A DNA stretch of 64,000 nucleotides from Serilophus lunatus. Lineage: Eukaryota > Chordata > Aves > Passeriformes > Eurylaimidae. Positions 1 to 11,192 of this stretch are shown here, piece after piece. The stretch is taken from positions 1,136,186 to 1,200,185 of the forward strand of contig VXBA01004266.1 in assembly GCA_013399895.1 (NCBI GenBank). The letters run 5' to 3'. The number at the start of each line of letters is the position of its first letter. Positions within the stretch are counted from its first letter, which is position 1. Below the pieces are notes generated by a model. The model did not search any database. It saw nothing but the letters and a program-made list of their open reading frames with translations, and was not told where the DNA came from. The position numbers and the translations under genes are program-made.

Positions 1-16
1 GCGACCACCTGGGGAA
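1..16 (+). other. Possible end of a 5' untranslated exon
   Basis: The first 16 bases end in GGGGAA followed by GTAAGC, a good donor site. The next recognisable exon starts at 2608 with the ATG almost at its edge, so a non-coding first exon ending here would make sense. Too little sequence is visible to be sure. Confidence 0.25.
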
Positions 17-834
17 GTAAGCTGCCTTGGTTCTGGGTAAAGACTTGCGTACTAGTGCTGCTTTCAAAGTTGTCTCTCACTTCATTGCTTTTTCATATTT
101 ATCTTCAGATACGTTGTGTGTTAAGTACTTCCATTGTATTTTGAAACTTGTAAGATCTTAAAAATGCTTTCTAGGGAAACATGTGAGCCAGAACTGCTAA
201 CTTGTCTGTGCTGCACTGTGGAGTACTGTGTTGAGATACCTGAGCTAAGGTGGTAACACTGATTGTTAAGTCTGCTGTAACCTTTGCACCAAGGTGTGCA
301 ATGGAGATACATCAGCCTGTTCAAAGCTAAGCTTAGGTGCTTCTGACATACACCGTGCCTGCATACTGTATACACTTCTGTATGCCAGACCCTGAAAGTC
401 CTCATCATAGTGTTGAAGGGAACTGCAGAGAAAGACACTGTTTCTCGTTTAGAGATAAATGTTAGAGGCACCTAAGGTGAAAGCTTCATCTTCCCTCTTA
501 CCTAAGGTCTTACCTAGATCCTTTAATTTTGTTAATCAAACACTGTAGCTGCAGTTGTATGGAATTCAGGAAGATTGTAGGTATGGGGCAAAGTACTTAA
601 AAGACTACTGAATTTTGTGTTTTCTTCAATTTGAAGGCTTATGCTTTCCTAAGAAACCACAATGTATTGCTGATTACTGCAATGGCTCTTTTTGCTGCTG
701 TCAGATAAATGGGAAGCTAAGAAAGTACTTGGGAGTTTGACAAAGTGTCTGGTAACAACTCGTTAAGGAAAATTTCATTTTTATTTCAAGTAACTCTTGC
801 TTTCGTAAGAAATATTGTACCTCCAGTTACTAGG

Positions 835-1095
835 ATGTCATTCCCACTTCCACGTCTTTCTCAGCTTTCTCCTCTTCTGCCTGTTTTTCCTCCTCCGCCT
901 TTCTTCTTCCAAATCCTGTTTTCATCTTCTTCCTCATATGTCTCTTGGTCTGCTTCGTATTCTGCCTTCTCCTTCTGTTTCTCCTATGCCTTCTCTTCTT
1001 CCACCTTTGCCTTTGGTTCCTTCTGACCCTGCTCATCTTTTTCCTCCTGTTCGTCCTGCTCTTCTTCCCGCTGTTTGCTTTCTTCGTCTTTAACT
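835..1095 (+). repeat. Pyrimidine-rich low-complexity tract
   Basis: About 260 bases of CTT/TCC/TTC-rich sequence in an intron or 5' flank. It opens several overlapping reading frames (Leu/Phe/Ser on plus, Arg/Lys/Glu on minus) that are products of composition, not genes. Confidence 0.7.
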
Positions 1096-2608
1096 TAGCA
1101 CCTCCCCACCTGCCCTCCCTAACAATACATTGGCTTTATCTGAAGACTAAGTATAGTGAGATCACCAGGTTTTTATAGGAAAGCAGCTACATAAACCAGT
1201 CAGGTTTTTTACATTTTATTACTTGTTCTTTGGGAAGTGACACTTGACTACAGTACAGTACGCTTCTTACTACTGTTACCTGCCCAATTTAAAATGGAAA
1301 GACAGCTCTTTTAATGGTATAATAGCATATTGAGAACGCATACAGGAGGCTTTTCTCACCAAGAAATATGAGATACTCTTCCAGTTGGATGTTTACAAAT
1401 ATCTGAACATCTGAAATGGATTAGGTAACCATATGGGCTATGATTTAAATGCTCTCATTTGTCTGTGGAGAAATTTTTTGTCCTTAACACAAAATATTAC
1501 AAAAAAAATAATTCCCTCAGACATTTTTAAAAAAAAAAATAAGAGTTGAATTGTTTTGGAGTGCTTGTTTGTTGGTTGGGGTTTTTTAAATTTTAACAGG
1601 TTTATTTCCTATGGTTCTATGAAACGGAGACAGGGAATTTCATCTCTCAATATTTTGATGAAGCAATAATTTTCACAGTTGGAGGAAAACTCTTATCTTA
1701 CAAATTCTTCTTTTATTTATAGGTTGCCTGTGGCTTGAATACAAGGTATATTTTTTATATTTTGTTCTCTACTGTTACTTTAGCTTTTAAGATCAAAAAC
1801 TAAAAAAAATAGTTACTTTGGGTACCACCAGATAAGTGATTTAAAATGAAAATAGTATTGAGTAATTATGACATTATAATACTTTCAGATTTTTGGATGC
1901 TCTGTATTCCAAGTTTTAGGAAATGTGTCAAGAACTTTAATGGTTGACTGTGGGGATTAGAGATAATCAAGCTTTTGAATTGGCTGCATGATGAAAAGTG
2001 AATATAGAAATTCATTAATACTTGGTGATTGGTTATTTTTAGGTATCTTATTTAAATTCGAGAATACCAAAGCATGCTGAGCTTTTACAGGACTCTTCAA
2101 GTGTAGGAGTGGTTGTAGAGATTCTGCAATGTATTAGTTTTTGTGTTTGTAGTGCACATACCCTTTAATTATTTTGTAAAGGTTTCTAGTTATACTTCTT
2201 AAATCTTTTTAACCCAAGTTTAAGAGTGTTGGATGTTGGAGTTCTTTAAAATACGTTGTGTTTCAGACTAACACATTACCAATGCCCTCTGAAGAAGGAG
2301 TATAATTTAGTTACAGGCAAAGTACACTCAGAAAACTGTAGAGGTAATTTTTTGCTGAACTACAGGCTTTACTTCTTGCAATTTTTACTGAGTATGAAAC
2401 CTGACAAAATGTCAAGTGAATCATGATTTTTTTTAAGAAAAAAAAAAAGTAAGGAACTTGATATTTTATTGGAAATTTAATTTTTCTGATTTCTTCTTCC
2501 TCCTAGTGATTTCTTTTAGAAATAATTTTTTTTAAATTATGTAGGTGTAATTTAGTTGTTATATAAACATTAAGTATCTAAGTTGGTTAATTTTTTTCCT
2601 TTTCTAGA

Positions 2609-5600
2609 ATGAAGACTCAGCTTGATGTGATGAGTATAGCATCCAGCTGGGAAAAACCACCGGTGTATACACCAAAGAAGATGGATATCAAATCTGTGAT
2701 CAAAGAAATCTTAGCTTTGGAGTTAACACCTGTTAACGAAGGCATTGTTAAAGGTAGGGAAGAAGTAAGACATGGTTTGGGAGGTCACTCTAGAAACCTG
2801 CGACTTGTGGAACCAATTGCTAATAAACAATCCCTATGGCAAAAGCTTGCAAGTGTTCAGAAAACATCCAAGCAAATTAAATGGACGATGAATTTGTTGA
2901 GGGCTTTTAAATGCGTTTTGTGAATGTGCATTTTCTAGCAAGTTCCTAGGCTATATTTTTGGAATCAGGGAGAACTACCACCACAATTTATGCATACAGC
3001 CAGTATCGCCACTGTCAGAAGTGTGTTGCTGAACTCGGTGGGCCTGTGTTGTAGTGTAATGTGAATGTTGGCTGTGCTCAGGTTAAATGCTTTTACCTCA
3101 GTCTGTCAGAGTGGGCATCTCCAGGCATTTAGAAAACTTCTTACACAGGCCTCTGACTTTGTCACAAAAGTTTTGACAAGGTCTAGGGCCTCTTCTAAGG
3201 TAATATACTTTTGTTCTTAGTTGGACTCTTAGTTAGGCACACAGAAACCTTTCAATGTTTTACGTATTTAATGTACTCTCCAGCATTTTTATGTTCTTTC
3301 TAATAGATCTGCCTTATGAAGGAAATGAGAGCTCAGCTCTGTTTAAAGGTGTCATAAAGCAGTCGCAGGACCAGAAGAATATACCAAACACATTTCTTGT
3401 AAGTTACTGATTATGTGATTTACAAAACTTTACTATTTTGTCTGGTTTTGCTTATCAAAATGAAGTGTAATGTCTGCTGCAAAACATTTTTCAGCCTGTA
3501 GCGGGACAGGATGAAGACGATGGTAGCAGAATCTCTACTCGCTTTATGTCTATATCGGAAATGTCAGGATTTCAAAATATGAGTCATGAGGTATGATTAA
3601 ATATCTGTTGTAAGTATGACTAAGTTAGTGTATGTTAGGTTGCAGCAAAGCTTTTCTTAATAGAAAGTTGCCCTTCCTATTGTAGAATGAAATCTGATTA
3701 GGTATTAATGCTGTCAGGATTTTACTTTTTTTTTTTCTTCAGAAAGCTGGAACTTTCTTAGTACTGGATTCAAATACTCTACTTTTATGTTTTAGTGTGG
3801 CCTTTTGAGTCACATCTCTATCTTTCTAATCCAGATAAGCTTCCCTAGTGCTTATTTGAAGAGGAAGACTTCTGCCTGTGTTCTGCTTTCTGAAGATAAT
3901 AGGATTCCATCTTCTAAGGCCACATAACGTAAAACTGAATGCAGTCTTTTTTTTTTTTTTTTTTTTGTTTCCAATGATGTAGTTATACAGCTACGTTTTG
4001 TTCACTTATTAGCAGTTCCATATGGGTGGCTGAGTATTGTTCTGTACAGAGTGATTCTAGCTACAGTTAGTGAAGCATGGCTGGCAGTGATCACATTGTA
4101 CAAGTTCTGAGAATAAAAGTGGCAGATGATTGAATGAAAAAGTTGCCTAGGTTCCTTAAATATAGAATTACTTTTCTTTTGCTGTATTATTTTGGAAAAA
4201 TCTGTTTTCTGTTGCCATTAAAAATGCAATTATAGATAAAAACAGAAAACCCACCACCTAAATTGATTTCAGATGGCTATTTTTTGTGAGAGTTTGAGAA
4301 GCTAGTATTTTAGTATTTTTGACTTTAAATACAGTTTTCTATAGTCTCCTGTTTCAAAACCTACTTTTTCAACAGGATTCCTTGTGAATCTTGTTCAATT
4401 GTTTTTAAAGAAGTCCGCTTTAATGACTTGCGTTCTGTTGCTTTCCAGTAGCAATGGAAAAGTATGTCATGAATGCTATAGAATATATGAAAAATTTCCT
4501 TCCTTCAGTCTTAGGATTGTTTGTGAATTTTATAACCTCTGAATCCACAAATGCCATTTTAGATAATGGGGTTTTTCTCTGTAATTGTAGGAGTTACGTT
4601 ACAAATACTATATGGATCTTCAGAAACTCACCAGTGCATTGAAGACACAAAATTTACCTGCAAATAAAAAGTACAGATTTGTAACTGCTGAGGCCTCAAA
4701 GGACAAGTCCTCAGGATCTCCTTTTGTGTCTTCACCTAGCAAAGCAAGTAACACAGATAAAACAAAAATGGGAACTCTACGAAGAGCAGGTGGCTTTGAC
4801 AAAAGAAACTTTTCTGGAAGCATTCCATCCACAAATATGAACTTCTCTGAAACAAATGGTGACTTACAATTATTTCATGAGGTAAATTCCCAGGAAGTAA
4901 CCACTCTAGCCTTGTCAGAGAATTCTAAAGACACGTTACTTAAAGAAAAATTGCCAATACAGGCGCCAGCAGTTACTGTTTTCAATGACATGGATGCAAA
5001 TTCTAGCACTTCATGGTTTGTAAAACCAGCAGCAACAGTACCTGCTAGTGTTTCAAATTCAGAATCTTTAGATGTTCCTCCACAGAGGCTTCCTGGTGTA
5101 CCTTTCACTTTCAGTGCATGTAACAACTCATTACCAAGATTTTTTAAAGATACAAGTACGTTTTCTTCTAAAAAGCAAGACAGGAAATGTGCTTTCCCTC
5201 AGTTTTATCTAGGGAAATATGACAATGTGGATAAAACTGATAACCAGGATAAACATGGTCATGAAACCAAAACCACGGTTTGTGATGCTTCAACCAGTCC
5301 TAATTTAGACTCAGCAGAAAATGCAAAGCCATATATTTTGTTTCCCTTTGGCAATTCAAAAAGAGATTGGTTTGCAGGATCAGAAGTCAGCAATTCATTT
5401 AAGGTTGTACCATCATCTTCATTTTTTAGCCAATCTGAGAAGCCACCTGACAAAAAAATACTATCTCATGTGAGAGAAAAAACGTTTTTGGCAAAGGAAA
5501 CTGCAGGATGTGGTAGACAGAAACCATCTGTCTTACGGGAACAAAAACCTCATGCCTCAGAAGGCAGCACAACTGTAGCTTGCAGTACTTCAGAAACCAA

Positions 5601-6357
5601 CACCGCTGCTGGGGTGAATAATGTCTCCGAGTCCCCCCTTCTCACCAATAATTGTGCATTTTTCTTTAAAAGTAACTTGCAAATGCCTTCACCAGTATTT
5701 TCATTTGGAGGTATTGTCAAAAATACCTCTGACTCACTGACTTCTTCCATGTTTTTTTCTGGAAACCAACCTGAAAAAATGGAAGAGGACAAGACAAAAT
5801 CTCCTGAAAAAGCACTTCTAAATCTAGGAAAGCCTGTATCTTCAGAGTCTGCAGAGCCTGCTTCTAGTCATGGTCATCCAAGATGTGAAGGCTCATGCTT
5901 TCCTGTGAACTCAGCTAAAAAAGCTGAAAGTGCAGAAATGCTTGGTGATGATGATGTTTCTTGTAGTCAGCCTTTGTCTTCAGCTGTCCTTCCAGTTGAA
6001 TATGAGAATGCATCTTTCACTCAACTTACTACAGCAACAAAACCAGATGAAAAGATAAAAGATGAAGAAATTGTTACTGCAAACAAATGTGCATGTCCTA
6101 GGAGGGAAGATGAGCTCAAGCCTGTACAGTTTCAGAACACAGCTTGTTCTGTTCCTGGCACCTGCAGTGATCCATCTTTAGGAGGTTGTGTGCATGCAGT
6201 AAATGAGACAGGAGCATTGCCAATTGACAGCAATTCTGACACTGAAGAGCTAAGTGAAACATCTGTCTCTACTGTTACCAGCCATGCATCAGAGTACCTT
6301 TCTGTTGCTGAAGACAAAATGACTAATAGAAGAAAATTAGACATGAAGAGAGAGTGA
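2609..6357 (+). CDS. Uncharacterised FG-motif protein with a GLEBS-like segment (4 coding exons)
   Basis: Coding exons 2609-2753, 3307-3398, 3495-3590 and 4591-6357 each have AG/GT borders and join in frame to 699 residues. The start is the ATG one base after the acceptor at 2606-2607; coding sequence further upstream cannot be excluded. Residues 1-111 come from three small exons; the last exon encodes the remaining 588 residues and the stop. The protein is Ser/Thr-rich and looks disordered, with FPFG at 362-365 and FSFG at 481-484, the type of FxFG motif found in nucleoporins. Residues 92-118 start with ISTR and end with EELRYKYY, resembling the Nup98 GLEBS motif (ISTK, then EELRLEDY). I infer a nuclear-pore or Rae1/Bub3-linked role but do not recognise the gene. 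It converges on DDX60. Confidence 0.72.
3946..3966 (+). repeat. Poly-T run in an intron
   Basis: A run of 21 T bases between the third and fourth coding exons of the FG-motif gene. No retroposon body was recognised next to it. Confidence 0.8.
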
Positions 6358-6393
6358 AATGTAAGATAACTATACTTAAATAAGCCTGAATTA

Positions 6394-6538
6394 AATAAAT
6401 GCTAATTAACACATTAAAAGGTGGGGATACTAGTGATTTTACACTTTTTTACGCACTGTTCTTCTTCCTGATTCTTGCCAGTTGAGGTATCTTAGTGTTG
6501 GAATCATAACTACTTATTAGCAAGTACAGTGCAATAAA
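6394..6538 (+). promoter_or_regulatory. Poly(A) signals of the FG-motif gene
   Basis: AATAAA occurs at 6394-6399, 37 bases after the stop codon, and again at 6533-6538. Either could end the plus-strand transcript. A third AATAAA lies at 6817-6822. Confidence 0.5.
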
Positions 6539-9104
6539 GTGATTTTTGTAGTATAATCACTAGCCATGTCTTGATCAAGCCAAAAATGTGCCTATAGATG
6601 CTGCATATTCCAGAATGCAGACCTTCTGAGAAGTGCCGCCAGGATGTGTTTGGGTGGTAGGGGGCTGAGGTGTCCCAGAAAGCAGGCTTGGTGAAGCTTC
6701 AGTGGCAGGAGGCAGTATATAGCTGTTTGGCTACAGCAGCACTTGCACTTCAGTGGGTAAGAGTACAGTCCGTAGCATTCACCTCACAGACGGGGAAGGA
6801 AGAGAGTCACAGAGGAAATAAAGGATGTTGAAGGCATTACTGAAAATTGTTATGCGTATCTTCCTTCGGCTGTGTCCTTTTCCTTTTCTGTGATGTATTT
6901 AATGTATATTGAAGGTGCAACTTCTGGTGTAATTTCAGTAACTTCTCTTGCACTTTTGAAATTAAAGCATCCCATCAGTGTCAGCTACACTTGTGAAATG
7001 CTGCCTTTAGGAAAATGAAGGATCACAATTCAGTTTCAGTTCCTTTTGGCAACAGCGCAGGAATACTTGGAGAGACACTTAACTTGTTGTTTTCGTGAAA
7101 GCATTAGGAGAACCTAGCTTTTAAAACACAAAAACTTCATTTTAAAATCTGTGTAATGACATGAAGGGAAAACAGAACTCGTTGATTCTCAGTCTGTGAA
7201 ATACACAAAGCTAGGATAAAAAGACCATCTTTTTTACTTCATGAACAGTTTTGTTGGATCCAAGAGATAATTGTGTTTTAGTTATTGGAATGCACAGATA
7301 TTAGTACAATTTTAGAATAAAGCCCTATTTCATTTACTCTTCACTCTTCACCAAAAGCTGGTGCCAAATTTTAAGTTAATTCAGCATTAGATAGATAACG
7401 TCAACTGGCATCTAGTAAATCAAAATGCAGAATATTTACTATTCCTTCAGAATTTTTCACTGGCAACTAGGAATATCAATAATCCACAAATTATCTGTGA
7501 AACTTTTTAAGAGAAATACTACTTAAATCTCTCCAACACTTACTGTGACACAGTACTTAGAAATACATACTGTGACATAGTACTTAGCAATGCTATCCTC
7601 GTTTTAGGATATGTTGACCTGATTTTATTTGTGTTGAATTCTTGGCCTCAATTTTTCTGTGGCATTGCATTCCTTTCTAAAATGCACTGGGGAAAAAAGA
7701 GTTTCTGGTATTTAAAAAGCTTGAATAATCTTGCGTTATAGGAAGGAAAGTGGTGAAAATTCTCTTAATTGTTAGTTTTATAGTTCTTTATGTTCATCTC
7801 TTAAATCTTTCTGTATTTCAGTTTTCTCTTAAGAATTTTTGTGCTTTTAACTTTTAGATATTCTTGTCATGTTCTTTTGCATGTGTAGGAGAGAAATGTT
7901 GAAAAGGTATTAAGTCAAAGCACTGGAAGGCAAAGGCTCAGCAAGATGATAATGGCAGAGTGTGTCATGGATGGAGGTTGTTCCGTAATCAAAGGGAGAG
8001 AAATGGGACGATTTTAGAGAGCCAGATAAGGCATCTATAAAATTTATTGGCAAAAAGTTGTAGAAAATGTTTGTTTTCTGCTGCAATGAAGTCCCTAATG
8101 AGGTAATCAGAAACTTTATGAAGTTTCTTAAAATTATTTCTTTTCAAACTGTCTTCTGTTAGTTTCTATTAAGAGTTCATGGGAGTTTATCAAAGTTCAA
8201 GTTTAAGGCAGATAAGACACCATCATAGAATCATAAAGCAGATAGACTATGATACACTGTTTTTAAAAGTAGAAATTGTGGGTGTAGCAGTTCGTTACAG
8301 TCCTAAGACGACTTCTCAAGCACTGTTTTCCGAGTGCCTTATAGCATTAAGGTTTTACAGGTTTTTTTCCAAATCGTAAGCAGGATGTTTTATTTACAGT
8401 AGGTCGCAGTAAATTTGCAGGCCACCCAGATACTAAATCAGTAGAACTATCCATTTTCTGATGATCTCACAAGTTGCTTTCTTGTTTATTTTGACTTAAT
8501 CCCTTGGTCATATTTCACTACTGACTCCTTCCTAAAAGCCATAACAGGGGTAAGATTCTTTTTATGTACATTATTAAAAGTGAAATGTTGACTTTGTTAC
8601 TAATACTTTAAGAGACATTACAGTCTTCAGTAAACTTAGTGCATTGGATTAGACCTAATACGTTTGGTTTTCACTCAGGATTTTGTCCTAACTGGTCAAA
8701 TAACTACAAACGTGATAGGACTGATTTCTAACTGGTCAAGTAACTGTGTCTTGGCTAGAAAAGATAGTTCTGTTAGTGTCAGAAAACATGAGCGTGGAAA
8801 GGTTTAAAGTCACTTCTACCCTAACTGAGGAATAGTTGTGCAAGATTTGTGCATGACTTGCCAGACAGTAAAGAATAACTTGAGTAAATTTTATTTTTCA
8901 AGCAGAGTTAAAGTAGTCTTTTCTACCACTATCGTCCATTCCTGTCATAATTCTGTTTCGCACGTTAAAACACCTAGAATGAAAATAGAGTATAAGTCAG
9001 TAGATGGGAGCTCAGCCTCACTACCTGACTACATCCAGGTTTGCTCCTGCTGCATGTAGTTCAATGCTGCTTAAGGAGAACTCAGACAAAGACTTTGTCA
9101 GTGT
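6400..9104. other. Intergenic stretch without a recognised gene
   Basis: AT-rich sequence after the FG-motif gene. The open frames here are short, start at random Met codons and show no recognisable family. The only structure noted is short local duplication at 7541-7590 and 8670-8745. Confidence 0.6.
7541..7590 (+). repeat. Two-copy tandem repeat containing a palindrome
   Basis: A unit of about 27 bases is present twice. Each copy contains TACTGTGACA followed by C or T and AGTA. In the first copy TACTGTG and CACAGTA form 7-base inverted arms round a single A. Confidence 0.6.
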
Positions 9105-9770
9105 TGTGGTTTAGGAATGGTACTCCCCAATTTAGTGCTCCCACTGAGACTCTCCAAACCACATACTGCTTGCTTGCTCCCCTCTCTCTGCACTAGTGCC
9201 CAACGCCAAGGGCAGGATAGCAACACCAAGCACACGGCCCAAATGCCCCTCATTGCCCTTGATTGTTATTATGTCATAAACTGATATCCCACAATACATC
9301 AACAAAGAAATCCCCATCCGTCTCCCTGCTCTGAAAAAGAGCACCACCAGGAACTCTTTTCACATACAAGAATATATGGAAACTGTACATACAGACCATG
9401 CAACATTGTGACCAGTGGCTCTGTACCTAGTACAAGAAATGCTTGGATCAAATTTATTTCCAACCCACTCTGTCTGCTTCTGTTGTTATCTCAATCCTTT
9501 GTGCTTCATGTTAGGCAGCAAATAAGGCTGCAATGTTTTAGGAATGGTATTCTCCAATTCAGTGTCCCCCCGAGACTCTCCAAGTGATGTGCCGCTTGGT
9601 CCTGCCCTCCCTCCTCCCCCTGTGGCAGGATGGAGGAGAAAATTGGAGGCACAGAAGGTAAAGGTCGTGGGTTAAGAGCAATTTATTGGAAACTGCAATG
9701 AGATAACAAGATGGACAGTAACTGCAACAACACTAATGACAGAGGATACAAGAAAGAGATGAATGACTCA
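9105..9770 (-). repeat. LTR-like repeat, two partial direct copies
   Basis: The sequence starting near TTTAGGAATGGTA and followed by CCCCAATT(T/C)AGTG and GAGACTCTCCAA occurs at about 9110-9160 and again at about 9537-9585. I recall this opening from LTR-type repeats of songbird genomes, read here in reverse. The second copy runs on through a GGAGGCACAGAAGGTAAAGG stretch and an AATTTATTGG segment, whose complement carries an AATAAA-like signal. No internal retroviral genes were seen. Confidence 0.45.
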
Positions 9771-9799
9771 CATTGAAAACCCCTGACCACTCCCTACAT

Positions 9800-10900
9800 A
9801 GGCTACCTGACCTGGAAGAGAGCCAGAGCCCTTCTGTCCCTGGAAAATGACATGAGGTGGTATAGAATAACCTCTGTGTCCTAGACATGCCCACTCCTGG
9901 CTACTGCAAAAATTCACCCTGGGACAGCCAATGATCTTGGATAAACACTAGAGCTAATTCAAAGAAATGGGATTGAGAGTTGTCCTTAATGCGCATTGGT
10001 TTATCAATAGAGAATAACTTAAATCACTACCTCGGTCATCATAAAATTCTGTGTGGCAGTGAGGTCTCTTGTCAAAGCCTCACGTTATCTAAACATGGGG
10101 GATGGGATGGGGTGTATATATTTTCAGATTACAGGTAGATGAAAAGCTAGTGTTAAACTGAAGCAGTTCTATGAAAATACTGCTGAAAGCTTTGCTCTTT
10201 CCAGAAAAAAACCCATCCCCCCCAAAACCCCAAGAAAATAATTAGCATATTTTACTAAACTTTGTAATTTGTATCACACAGAATTCTTGATAAGTGTACG
10301 TGTCCTGGATCTATCTGACTCTTAAAGATAGAAGAGGTGAAAAATGAAATTTTACGTATGATTGGAACTTTTTACTAATAGAACTTTCCTGTACTGCTGT
10401 AAACCCCTCTCTATATTTAAAATTTTGTAAACTAAACCTGCAAACCAGTTTAAAGGCTTTTATAATGGTTCATAAATATACTACATGATTTAATAGACAC
10501 CTTGGAAAACAGAACAACTTACTAGATTGCAATTGTCAAAATGATTGCTGAACATCCTTCACAAAGGAGCTGAAAGTTTCTAGTGCCATCCTACTGAGAG
10601 GCTAATCTCACTAGCTGTCAGAACTGTGACATTTGTTCAGTATAACTCTGACAGCTATCTTAACATATATGGCACTGCCTGAAAAAAGAAAGTGCAACTG
10701 AAAGATAATGTACAATAATTTAGTTTTGTAATCTATTAAAAACCATTATTTAGTTGACATTAGAACTGCTAAAATTTAGAAAAGTTAACTTCCTAAACTA
10801 AACTTTATATTAAAAATATTATTAACTAAAAATTTACTCTGAAATTTTACTTGATAACTCAGATCTAGTAACTCTGTAAGTTAAAGGCTGCTGATCTGTG
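9800..10900. other. 3' flank of DDX60, no gene seen
   Basis: AT-rich sequence between the LTR-like repeat and the DDX60 stop codon. It should include the DDX60 3' untranslated region, which ends somewhere left of 10938. TTTAAT at about 10488-10493 (ATTAAA on the minus strand) is one candidate poly(A) signal, but I cannot fix the transcript end. Confidence 0.4.
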
Positions 10901-10937
10901 TAGTAAGAGTAGTATGTACTGCTGCTTTGGTGTTTTT

Positions 10938-11192
10938 TCAGGTGATGGTGTTCAGTTTCTCTTCATAGTTTTCACCCAGTTGCTTAAATGCCAATAGAAC
11001 ATTATCATTTGGGTCATCACACAGTTCGCTCAGACTTGTTCTAGTTAAAAAAAAAAAGAATTGTTCCATTTTAAGTTGCTTTTAAATTGAAATATATATT
11101 GTATTCTAAAAACCACAAGCTTATCATACCCAATAGACTTAATGAGGAGTGTAAAATCCTTGAGGGCGTAGTAAGCATCTCCTTCATTTAAC
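10938..11192 (-). CDS. DDX60: DDX60 last two exons and stop
   Basis: Exon 11192-11130 encodes LNEGDAYYALKDFTLLIKSI and the final exon encodes TSLSELCDDPND through EKLNTIT and a TGA at 10938-10940. This matches the family C-terminus. The preceding exon at 14662-14511 (LNAYALDFYKHGSL) sits 3.3 kb upstream because repeats occupy the last large intron. Confidence 0.93.

Noticed and set aside
830..1178. Overlapping frames on both strands
   Set aside because: Low-complexity pyrimidine tract; the predicted peptides are simple repeats of Ser/Phe/Leu or Arg/Lys.
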